This document shows positions 13,361 through 22,834 of a stretch of DNA of 64,000 nt, piece by piece. This DNA is from Macquaria australasica (lineage: Eukaryota; Chordata; Actinopteri; Centrarchiformes; Percichthyidae): NCBI GenBank assembly GCA_005408345.1, contig SEMN01000101.1, positions 248,001 through 312,000 on the forward strand, read 5' to 3'. Every line of letters begins with the position of its first letter. Position 1 is the first letter of the stretch. The notes under the pieces are model-generated. The model worked only from the letters and a program-made list of their open reading frames with translations, was not told where the DNA came from and ran no database searches. The position numbers and the translations under genes were made by a program.

Positions 13361-15214
13361 AATATAGATTTAGTAATTTAAGTGGTTGAATAATTGATTT
13401 ATTAAACAAATAATCAATTGAACAACTTAATCTTGGGCCACATTCAAATGTGAAATTCTCAATATAAGACTTTCATGTAAACAATAGAGAAACTCAGTGG
13501 GAAACAGTCCTGTTGGTGGTGAAATACTCCAGTCTTTTAAAGTACGGAGGCATACAGCATCAGGCAATATGTAGCAGCTAATCTGTTCTAGCCCTTGTCA
13601 GAGCCCTTCCCATTTTTCTGTGAACTTTATGGTTATATTGTCCTGGGATGGTAGCAGGACCTCCCAGATAACTAGTTTTACAGATTCTGATACATAATCA
13701 TTCTATGTGTGAAAATGATTTCTGCTACATGCATATCTAAACACTTCGCTGGTTCAGTGATGTAATCCAGTTTTTACCTTTCCCAAGGGACCTAGCAGCA
13801 CAACATAAACTCTGTCTTAGTTCAGTACCTCCCAGAAAGTTGGTGTGTAGAGGAAGTATGACGCATACTAAATATGAATCATACATGACCCACCTAGAGC
13901 ACTTGGTTGTGTTTCTTTTTTTTATAATCAGACCCAGTCCTCTGCTAAATGAAATCACCATTCAAACTTGGGTAGATGGATTATTTGTTCAAATTTTGCC
14001 ACTCAACTTTACAGTGACAGCCAAGAAAAGACCCCAGACGGCCAGCCTTGGAGAACAGAGGTGTATTGAGAATCTCAAAGTGGGTTGGCTATTTCTCCCA
14101 GGGCTGATGTCTCGGTTTGTGATTTTATTCAATTACAGAGTATTTACCTTTCACATAATGTCAACACTGATGTAGAGCAGTGGCAGGTAGAAATTATCTC
14201 ACCTGTTCCCCAACACACACACACACACACACACAATTGAAACGACACAGAAATACATATGCACGCGCACACACTGGCATGAGTTTGTTTATCCAACTCG
14301 GTCAAGACCAGCGAATGGCCCTCAGTCCCTTCCCCATTCGATGTGTGAAAAGTGGAAGGAAATCAAAGCCATTTCCTTCATTGTGGACGCTGTGGGTTGC
14401 GGTTCCCTGGGGCAGGAGGGGCGAGACTGGCAGTAAAGTATCGTTGAGCCTGCAGAGTCTGGGAAGTGTACGGAGAGCCACATGTTGCCAAAAACAACAG
14501 AGGAAACTGTTGCTCAAAGGCACCAACCACAGGTAGGGGAAAAGGAAGGTGGTCCAAGCACTGAATTGTAATCTCCGCTCCAAGGAGTTGCATACTTTCA
14601 TTCAGTGTGATCAGAGAGCCTGAAATCCCCTTCTTCCCTCCTCTTCTACCCAGTTTGTTCATTTGCTTGTATAACTGAGTCACTAACTCACTCACATTCA
14701 GTCACTCACCTCAGGAGATGAGAAAAAAAATTTTTTCCAAACACTTGAATTGTTGAACAAGTTTTATACTGTTGAGAGTTTTCCTGTGATCTAGATATGA
14801 TGCTTTTCTTTTCTCATTTAAATGCTAATAACTTTGAGGACATCATCTGCAGAAAGTGTTGGGAGCAAAGCTTTTCTCCTATCTGGTTGCAGCACAAGGT
14901 TAGCGCCTGCCTGCTGAATTTGAAAATATTACTAAGTCCTGTTGTTGGCGCAACAAGCCACTTTTAGCTTTGTTTGACGGCTTTGTGCATGCATACGTGC
15001 ACACAAATACGTGGGTGTGTGTGTTTGTGTGAGAGGGACTGTGTGTTAGCTGCAGACATAATACTTTCAGGAATCAGAGTTATGTTCAGATGCCTGGCAA
15101 TGAGGTTGTTGTGGCCAATGTGAAACAAAGAGCACATTGTGATTTAAATTCACTTTTTTTTGAGAGAGGGCCAGGTTCCGTCCTGGAAACGACACCTCAG
15201 GTTGGGATTAGAAA
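13361..15214. other. Intergenic DNA, only a CA microsatellite
   Basis: Open frames of 100-118 codons overlap on both strands around 13840-14700, but none shows family features. Confidence 0.55.
14212..14235. repeat. (CA)n microsatellite
   Basis: About 12 uninterrupted CA units. Confidence 0.9.
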
Positions 15215-15720
15215 AGCATTACTAGGTAATTTTTAGATACCTGTACTTTATTTGTGTATTTCCATTCTATGCCACCTTATACTTCTACTCCACTACGTTC
15301 CAGATCAAAATACTGTACTTTTTGTACCACTACATTTATCTGATGGCTGTAGTTACAACTTACTTTGCTAATTCAGATTTTATATCCAAAACATATAAAG
15401 AGCTTATAAAATATGATACATTGTTATAGATTAAATTACCCAAAAGTATTTAAAGAAGTTAAAATTATCTTCCCCTTGACCAAATACAACATTAAAATGC
15501 TACCTACACATTAGTGAATCAGTAATAAAAATTTAAAAAAATATTAACACTCACACTGGCCATTTTTCTACATATATGAGTACATTGATGTTTTATAGTA
15601 CATTTATTCGCTGATACTTTAGTACTTTTACTTAAGTAAAATTTTGAATGCAGGACTTTTTCTTGTAATGGAGTATTTGTACATTTGGTTTGTTACTTTT
15701 ACTTAAAGCTTAAGTGCAGG
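15215..15720 (-). repeat. Dispersed CTTAAGTAAAAGTA-type repeat, copy 1 (inverted)
   Basis: Reverse complement of the repeat at 53755-54300. Shared blocks (read on the - strand) include AAGTCCTGCATT, CTTAAGTAAAAGTA and GTAGTGGAGTAGAAGTATAA. Typical acanthomorph fish non-autonomous repeat, probably a MITE. The middle part has diverged and is AT-rich. Non-coding. Confidence 0.6.
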
Positions 15721-15915
15721 ACTTTAACATATAAATGACCACCCGTTACATTCAAGCCATTGCCAGACGAGATCACACACTGCTGATTAAGACTATCACC
15801 GCCAGATAAATCTCTCTGTATTTCACAGCATACTGGAGATTGGTGTGGTGACATTCCCGCGCTGGCGCTCCGGTAGTAATGCATTTTACGTCAACCAGCA
15901 ATGATTGGTTTGCCA

Positions 15916-16015
15916 CAGAGCCATGTAGAGAGAGAGTCGCGTCAACGGAAGTTCAAAATGCTTGATGGTCACATGATTCCTGTAGACTTCAGATAGTTCT
16001 CTCTACATGGCTCTG
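15916..16015. repeat. Perfect 18-bp inverted repeat
   Basis: CAGAGCCATGTAGAGAGA at 15916-15933 and its exact inverse TCTCTCTACATGGCTCTG at 15998-16015, separated by 64 bp. It lies immediately upstream of the coding-like remnant at 16070-16265, so it may be part of the same decayed element. Confidence 0.7.
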
Positions 16016-16069
16016 GTTTGCCTGAGGGGAGCAAGTGTAGCGACAGAGTAGGCTACAGCAACTAGGAGT

Positions 16070-16265
16070 ATGGTGGAAAACCTAAGAAGCGTCCAAGAAA
16101 AGTTTCTGATGCTCCAGCTAAAAAAGAAACTTCGCGTTCAGAGGAAGGATTACAGTCAAAAAAACACACATATAACCACTGGTGTAGCTTTTCCTTAGAG
16201 AGAGCTGAAAGAAGAGAAGGGACTGAGGGTAGACACGGATGTCGTGTTACAGCTCTTGGACAGGT
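16070..16265 (+). pseudogene. Decayed coding-like remnant of unknown family
   Basis: Two overlapping frames look protein-like. One reads PKKRPRKVSDAPAKKETSRS from 16081, a basic, low-complexity N-terminal style. The other reads THITTGVAFP, a stop at 16196-16198, then RELKEEKGLRVDTDVVLQLL and DR up to CAG|GTTGGT near 16263. Joined, they would need a frameshift near 16170, so the copy is broken. The pattern KTHIxxGxAFxRWRELKxxxGLxxDxEVxxxLLD is reminiscent of N-termini of multi-copy, uncharacterised teleost proteins or transposon-derived genes, from memory only. A 16-bp stretch after the core looks like a weak splice donor. It could also be chance. Confidence 0.35.
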
Positions 16266-16448
16266 TGGTCTTTTTAAAATATTTGGAACAGGTTCTGTAG
16301 CTGTTACATTTATTATAACTAAATAACAAATTATTGTCTTGGAACTGTAGAAATTTGTGTGAGCTCCCCTGTAGGCATACTTCATAAGCACGCATCGACA
16401 GTGTTTGTGTAATTAGTCTCACTGCCAGCAGGAGGAGTGGGAGTGTCT

Positions 16449-16842
16449 CATACTAACCAGCAATTCCAACTTGAAGAGCGATACAAGCCAAGTGACTGTG
16501 CTGCGATTAATGTCTTTGTACTCCCTTGTGGCAGGTTTGAACAGCTGATGGACAGTCATCATGCTGCCGATCGATCAGTCTCTCTCCCATCTTCACAGCT
16601 GCTCTGTAAACAGCAGAATGCTACAATGCTAAATGGTAAACAAAGTTCTTCTTCACCTGGGCGAATGCCGCTCTGATCGCCAGCATGATTGGCTGCTGCA
16701 GCGTGACATCGGTTGCGTTTCTCCAAAAGTTGATTCTTTTTTAACTTTTCGCCCACACTGCTGCCTAAACACACTACATTCAAATGAATGGGAGAACCTG
16801 CGTTTTCGCCGCAGCACCTGATTTGGTCTGAATGCAGCCTTA
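16449..16842 (+). mobile_element. MITE-like element, 5'-truncated copy
   Basis: Same family and orientation as the copy at 48818-49318. The right end, TGATTTGGTCTGAATGCAGC then CTTA, is the inverse of the left terminus of that copy, so it proves the inverted-repeat nature of the family. The left terminus is missing: similarity begins at ACTAACCAGCA, directly after unrelated sequence. Non-coding. Confidence 0.65.
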
Positions 16843-16869
16843 CATGCAGGAGATGTGACATGTGGAGAC

Positions 16870-17055
16870 TTTGGAATTGTTTAAAGGCACCTTTGACGTA
16901 GTTAGGGTGAGTAACAAAACTAAAATAACAAGTAATGTAGCTACATACTTTTGCTGTGGAGTAGTTAGCAAAGTAATGTAATTACTTTTCAATGAGTATT
17001 ATGTAATTAGAAATTGTAATTTCAAGTAATTCAAGTGACTTGCCTAACACTGGTT
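16870..17055 (+). repeat. Dispersed GTAATGTAATTACTTTT-type repeat
   Basis: Runs of AGTAATGTAG, AAAGTAATGTAATTACTTTT and AAGTGACTTGCCTAACACTG. The last block matches the AGTAACTTGCCCAACACTGG end of a widespread vertebrate DNA repeat, as I remember it. It directly follows the 16.4 kb MITE. Non-coding. Confidence 0.5.
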
Positions 17056-17059
17056 GTGA

Positions 17060-19535
17060 TACATATTTCAGTCTAAACAGAAGTAAGAAGAAAGGATGAT
17101 CAGAAAGTTGCAAAATAGACAAAATAGACGAAACGGAGAAACAGCAACAGAAGCCTTACATGGTTCAACACAATACAAAAACACAAAGCAGCCTCTATAG
17201 AGCATGCAACAGAGTGTCACATCTCTCCACACACATTGAAAGTGAGATTGCGTTACGGATGATCTCTGGAACTGTGTAAAAATCACAAATGCTGATATAA
17301 CACCTGGCATCTGTTCATGCCCTGCAGGCACAGCCCCACAGAAAGCACCGTTCACACCTCAGCTGGAATGCAGGTTCTTTTGCAGAACATTGAAACAACT
17401 TCATACACCACTTATATAGATGTCAACAGCAGCTTGGAATCATGCACTGGCAAGATTTTGATCACAAATATTACAGTTCAAGCCCACTTAGGAGTGAGAA
17501 GTCCCTCTGGGTAATGTACACAACTCATTTTGGATTCCCATCATGCAGAAAAGATCAACTATAGGCAATCAGGGCTGACAGCTGATTTTTTTTTGTTTCT
17601 TTCAGAAAACTGGACCGGATGAGGTATGTGTAGTGATGTGGCTTTGGAGAAGCTGAAGGCCTTGCTTCTCACAAAATGTGCCGTGTCCTGACTGAATAGA
17701 TAACTTGTCCTGAAGAGGAAGAAGTCTACTTGGACTCGTCAAACTGATCCTTTTCTATTTGACCTCTGCCAAGTCACTTTAAAAAAGAACCTTTATGTTG
17801 GCTCAGACTGCAAAGCGAAGGCTACCGAGCCAACGTCATGGCTTCATATGGAAGAAAAGTTGAGTGGGACAGCTTCTTTTGACGCCATTGAGCCAACACC
17901 TGAAAACCTGACAAACTTTCTCTCTAACTCCCCTGACGGGCTTAATGGTGGAATGAGTACATGCAATTTAAAGCTCCAGATTGAATGAGGGGCAGATAAT
18001 GCAAGTGCGAAAGGACACTGAATGGACTATGATTAAAAATGGGAAAATGTTTAATTTTCTCAATGAGCTTCAGAAAATCTTCACAGGCGGTAACTCTGTG
18101 ACTTTGAAGTGTCCAATCAGTGTTTGAATAGAGGAGCAAATTAAGCATTTTAATCGACATTTTCCGTGTGCCATCAAATGAATTGCATGTCGCACCATTT
18201 TTTCAAATCAATGGGTACATAACCAAGATAAGACTTTTAATTTCTGATAAGTTGGACCCAACAATCATCACATTGTCTGTGCTCTAAGTCACCAAAATTG
18301 ACTTGGCAGGTCAAATATTCAGTGGAATAAAGTCAATGTAACGCTGTAATAAACTTGTACAATAAAACTTTTACCCAGTGAATGGTAAAGTTAATATAAG
18401 TTATTTTAAAAGTATAACTCAGGTGGGTCAAAGTGAACTTGTGAGCACGTAAAAAAGGATTTATTTTAAAGCCACTCACTTGTTGATTGAGAGAAAAAAG
18501 AACACATGTAGGCACCATTTAAGCCAAATCCTGTTGAACATTTTCCCTCCACACCTCATGTGTGGGTGGCAGATGGTAGCTCGCTGGTTGTCACAGCGAT
18601 AGAAGATGGAAATACAGGCAACTGATTCAAAGCAAGCAAGCACCTCCTTTGTGAAAGACACTCTCGCCATACTATAGCAGCTGTAGAAGGGATAGGAGAC
18701 CGGAACTGAGCATGCATACATTCACGCAAGAGCAGATTTTGTTTCTCTCATCAGTTTGCATCAAAGCATGAGGACATTATTATATATATACATTAATAAC
18801 AACAGCAGTGGCATAAAAACTACGTTACTTTATGCTTCCTACTAATAGCCTATATAAACTATACTATGTTTTCCTGGCAACTGCTGGTGATACTGTCACT
18901 AAATACATCTGTCATCTTCTCTCCGCCATATGAGCTGTTATTCTTCAGCCATTAAGAGATCCAAAATGTTGGATTTATGATAATAATGTTTCTCTTCCTC
19001 TTCTCCTAAACAGTTTACAACAAGTGTTGTTATGTGTGTAATGTGAAAGGTGAGGCTGGTAGTGACGAATCATCACCAGACTCTGCAGTTCCCTTCAGGT
19101 CCACGAAGTGTTTCAACATCTTTCAGCTCATTGTTTTGATTTTCTGGCGCACAACCAGTGTTGCCAGATTTGACGCCAGACACCAAGTTGCCCAATCAGT
19201 GCCTGAAACCCGGCCAATCAGCATAAAAGTAGTAGTTATTCCCATTTAGTAAAGGGATTGTGGCCATATTGTACCTCAGATTTTCTATTATATTAGCATA
19301 AATTAGGCGAACCCAAACCACAGTTCATTACAATAATGAAAAATGATCTCCACCAAGTGTTTGGATAACATCAGATTACAGACAGATGTTGCTCCATATC
19401 TTGTGTTTGCTAACATGTTCACCATATCAACTTAAAAGGTGATAGATAATGTCAGTGTTGTGATTTTTATAGGATTTTAAAATGTGCTCATACATATGAT
19501 TACTTCGGTAAATTTGACATAAATACATTTTTTAA
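17060..19535. other. Intergenic DNA upstream of sema3f, nothing firm
   Basis: No gene recognised. Around 19040-19240 there are phrases such as CAGCTCATTGTTTTGATTTT and CAGTGTTGCCAGATTTGACG that feel like old interspersed repeat, but I cannot define it. Confidence 0.5.
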
Positions 19536-19944
19536 TTACCACTCTCTAATAATGGTTATTGAGTCACTTACCAATGCTTTATAGATCAGTTATAAGCCAT
19601 TAATAAGAACAACTTTTGGGCTGCCAGGATGTGAAAACTCCCTTTGATTGGTTAGAACATTTGAGCACTTATTTCAAGGAAACGGCTGCAGACAATCTGG
19701 ACCAAAATCTTACAACTGCAGACTTGATTAAAATCCTTTATTATTAATAAACTATTACATTTAAAACTGCAGACTCGGTGGCTTGTTATGTGAGACACAT
19801 TTATAATTTCATTTTTTTTTTCATAACCTGGCAACCAAAAATATGTTCGTATTGATGTCTTATAACTGATATATAAAGTAAATGAATTATTAGTTATCCC
19901 TTATTATAAAGATTATAGCATAAAGATTTATTAGAAAGTGGTGC
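19536..19944. mobile_element. MITE with long imperfect terminal inverted repeats
   Basis: The left arm (19536 to about 19635) contains TTTATAGATCAGTTATAAGC and TTTGGGCTGCCAGGATGTGA. The right arm (about 19820-19944) contains the mirror images TCATAACCTGGCAACCAAAA and TCTTATAACTGATATATAAA, and closes with TTAGAAAGTGGTG against the opening ACCACTCTCTAA. Arms are about 100-120 bp, clearly diverged. No coding potential. This resembles the palindromic TATAAA-rich MITEs widespread in fish. Confidence 0.65.
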
Positions 19945-20099
19945 CAACATTTTTGCCACTTTTTGCAATAAGGATCTTTTAATAAATAAGAAATAATGAT
20001 AAAAATGAAACTTCAGCGCTGAATTTGGATGAGTAGCGTCCATTCTTTGCCTCAGCAGGCTTCTCTGACAGCATACAGTGGTATAATACGGTAGTAAAT

Positions 20100-20460
20100 C
20101 ATGTCTCCCACCGGCTGGCTGATGGGCGGCTCGGCTCGGCGCTGCCCGCCTTGTGGGTGTGTTTTAGGCAAATGGGCCTGTGCATCCACCTGCTAGCGCC
20201 CTGCCTCCCTACAGTCAGGAGCGCCCAACTTTCCTGAGGATCACACGCTGCGTGCCTGGACCTCTCTGCGCCACAGGGACCTTGTTTCCTAAAGCTTTTT
20301 TTTTCTCCCACGAGATGTTGAATGTGGTCGTGCGACGACAATATCTCCTCGCCTCGCGGTCTCGCACAAGATTGAACTAGAGAAACATTATCTCCTTTTG
20401 TTTTTATTTTCATTTTCTTCACTGTACACTGACAACTCCGGAGCCAATAACCACGCAGTG
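20100..20460 (+). promoter_or_regulatory. Putative sema3f promoter / CpG-richer 5' region
   Basis: This stretch is clearly richer in GC and CpG than the AT-rich DNA around it, for example GGCGGCTCGGCTCGGCGCTG near 20125 and CTCGCCTCGCGGTCTCGC near 20350. It contains a CCAAT motif near 20444 and no convincing TATA box. It lies just upstream of a strong splice donor at 20637 and about 2.3 kb before the start-codon exon. SEMA3F is known to have a non-coding first exon in mammals. The transcription start cannot be fixed from sequence alone. Confidence 0.45.
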
Positions 20461-20636
20461 TGCACAGGTATAGACTGCCCTCCTGAACAGGGACTGTCCA
20501 GAGCCAGCACCGGGATTTTCTATTGTTATTATTGATTTCAACTTGGAGACGAAAGTGACCGATCTGTTGGAATTGGTTTGTTCAATGACTTACAAGGTTG
20601 GATCTGAATTTATATTCGGAAAGCTGTAACAAAAAG
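20460..20636 (+). other. sema3f: Putative non-coding exon 1 (5' UTR) of sema3f
   Basis: The stretch ends in AAAAAG followed by GTAAGC at 20637, a near-consensus vertebrate splice donor. No long open frame crosses it. It follows the GC-richer promoter-like block, and a matching acceptor exists at 22667-22668 before the coding exon. The left boundary is only a guess because the transcription start is unknown. Exon status is inferred from position and donor quality. Confidence 0.4.
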
Positions 20637-22668
20637 GTAAGCCTTACTGTGATGTTGCTTTTTGCTTAACTATTTTCTATTTAACCTGCTTTATTATTAA
20701 TTATAATGCGCGCTTTTTAATTTCTTATTATTTTCAGCATGCCCCAATGACTGTTTTGTTTTCTCTTATAAACATATGAATAAAAATAATCATAATTTTA
20801 TTTTCCGATAGATCACAACTTTAATTCTTACATGAATCATTATTACTGTTTATTTAATTATTCAGTTTGCCGTGCGCTCTAATACCACACCAGACTGTTT
20901 ACAGTTCTGTCGTCCATGTGTGGCCAAGGCTGCCAGTCTGTTACACACAGATTTCACTCTATATCATGTTTCAGCAACACTGACATTTCTTGCATACATT
21001 TTGTGTTCTTCATTGACGATTTAATATTGATAAAGTTTTATGTTGTTTTCATATATATTTACAGCATTCATAGCGGGGGTTTCTATAATGTTTTGGATGG
21101 TCACCAAATGTGGATTCTTTATTGTCCATTCAGGATCAGGAGGAGGGTTATATTGCAACTTTACACCCTGAGCCCTGGCCAACTTGTGGTTATTGGCTTT
21201 TGTCTTTGACTAAATGTATACGTTTTGATGGTTGCATTACATTTGTCCAACATGTGGCAGTTAATAACTTGCAGACCCATACAATGAAGAAGCTGAGAGC
21301 ATCAGTGGACGTGATGTGCTTTTTCTTCTGTGGGTATAAAGCTGTTTGGATTAGTGTGGTGGATTTAAATGGTTATATGTTTCCATGAATGGTCCTTTTG
21401 TAAACTTGAACTTATGTATTCATTGTAAAGCACAAAATGGCTCGAGGAGAGTAGCCATATTTATCTGTGTAGTATAATGTGTGTGGGTCTTTCTGTCTCC
21501 TCAGTGTCATTTGTGAGCAGTGCCTTGTTTGATTTCATCTGCTTGTGTGAAGGACTTGGCCTCTATCTCAGAATAAACAGCTGGATGGTTAACAAATTGT
21601 CAGTAAACAGCTTGGGGTTTATACAGCTGGTTATGGCTCATAAATCCACTACTTCAGCCAGCCAGTCTGAGGACTCTTTGGCTCTGCTGACGTCTCCAAA
21701 GGTGTGTTTGAGACGGAGACCCCGGTCCAAATGTCCGGTGTTTGTAGTAGAAACACGGGGAGAAGAGCTTCTTTGTAGACTGTGAGTGTCCAACCGGTGA
21801 GGTCAGGATTCTGGGAACAGAGTGTGGTGAAAAAAGTTTCATCCTTGTGAAAATGCAGATGCCCCAGTGAACTGTGGAAGTGGCAACATGGCAGAGATGA
21901 TTAAATGGACCAAGAGTGGATTTAATGGAGAATGGGCAAGGGCAAGAGGTGGCCTGTTAGACAAGTCTTTATGATGATTTGTGACGTATGTGTGGATCAT
22001 TGTGGTTGCTCCCTGGAGTCTATTGTTCATTAACTCCAGACTTAATTGATGAGCACTGCCGCATTGTTTGGAAGACTTGTTCAGCTGTTAGTGTATGAGC
22101 CTGTCATCATTTGTAACCCCTTTAGCAAGCCTTTTAGCAAGAAGTTAATCTTTTATTTTAGATTGCACCAATCACAATGCCCCCCCCGGTCTCTTTCTTG
22201 AGTAAGTGTGAGGACGTGGTATAACCCGGCATTAGGTGAACCTCTAATTACAGAGCAGCACACACGTATGGTGTCATGAAGTAGGAATGTGTTTTGGGTG
22301 CGTGGAGAGGAGCAGGAGAAGAGCTCCTCGCACTAGAGTCAGCATGATCTTCCCATCAGTTCGTCACACAGGCGCGCACTCCGAAAAACAAACATAATAT
22401 TTACCAAATGGAAGTGTGTACACATCTCTTAAAAGCTTGGCTCCTCTCCATGAGGACTCATCAGTTTTGTGAGGCTCCCAGAGATCTGGGTGTAATCTCC
22501 ACACCTCGGTGCTGCATCGCCAAAACTCGCAGGGATGGGGCCCTTGGGAGCCGTTGATTTGACATGTCACATAAATTAGTAAATGAGAACAGACTCATTG
22601 TGGCAGATTTTTGCATTATTTTTTTTGCAGTGTAGAGTCTTCTCACGTATTTGTTTTTGTCCCTGCAG
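20637..22668 (+). other. Putative 5' UTR intron of sema3f
   Basis: About 2.0 kb between the donor GTAAGC at 20637 and the acceptor TTTTTGTCCCTGCAG ending at 22668. A second possible acceptor, TTTTTTGCAG, ends at 22630. I see no gene or clear repeat inside; the short open frames here have no recognisable content. Confidence 0.4.
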
Positions 22669-22716
22669 AGACTTTTTTTAAAACAACAAACTCTTGCTAC
22701 TGGAGGTTGGTCGACC

Positions 22717-22834
22717 ATGCAGCTGGACGGTCTGTGGACGGTCCACGCCCTCCTGGCACTGTCCAGCTTCGCTCTCGGGAACCCAGTGATCAGTGACCCA
22801 TTGGCTGCACCCCGCGTCTTCATCTCCTTCAAAG
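22717..22834 (+). CDS. sema3f: sema3f coding exon 1: signal peptide and start of mature protein
   Basis: The exon encodes residues 1-39 plus the first base of codon 40. The start ATG at 22717 has A at -3 (GACCATGC), a fair Kozak context. A run of hydrophobic residues (roughly WTVHALLALSSFALG, residues 7-21) is a typical signal peptide, with cleavage likely just after residue 21. The exon closes with PRVFISFK, which matches the opening of the class 3 semaphorin sema region (R-V-x-I/L-S-F-K/Q-E-L). The donor AAAG|GTAGGA is at 22835, phase 1. About 48 nt of 5' UTR (22669-22716) precede the ATG if the acceptor at 22668 is used. Without splicing, the frame runs on into the intron and makes no sense as semaphorin. 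Confidence 0.88.

Noticed and set aside
13840..14695. Overlapping 99-118 codon frames on both strands
   Set aside because: Part covers the CA microsatellite (Thr-His run). Neither strand shows family features.
22621..22630. Alternative acceptor TTTTTTGCAG before coding exon 1
   Set aside because: Possible, but the acceptor ending at 22668 has the longer pyrimidine tract and is nearer the ATG. Kept only as an alternative.
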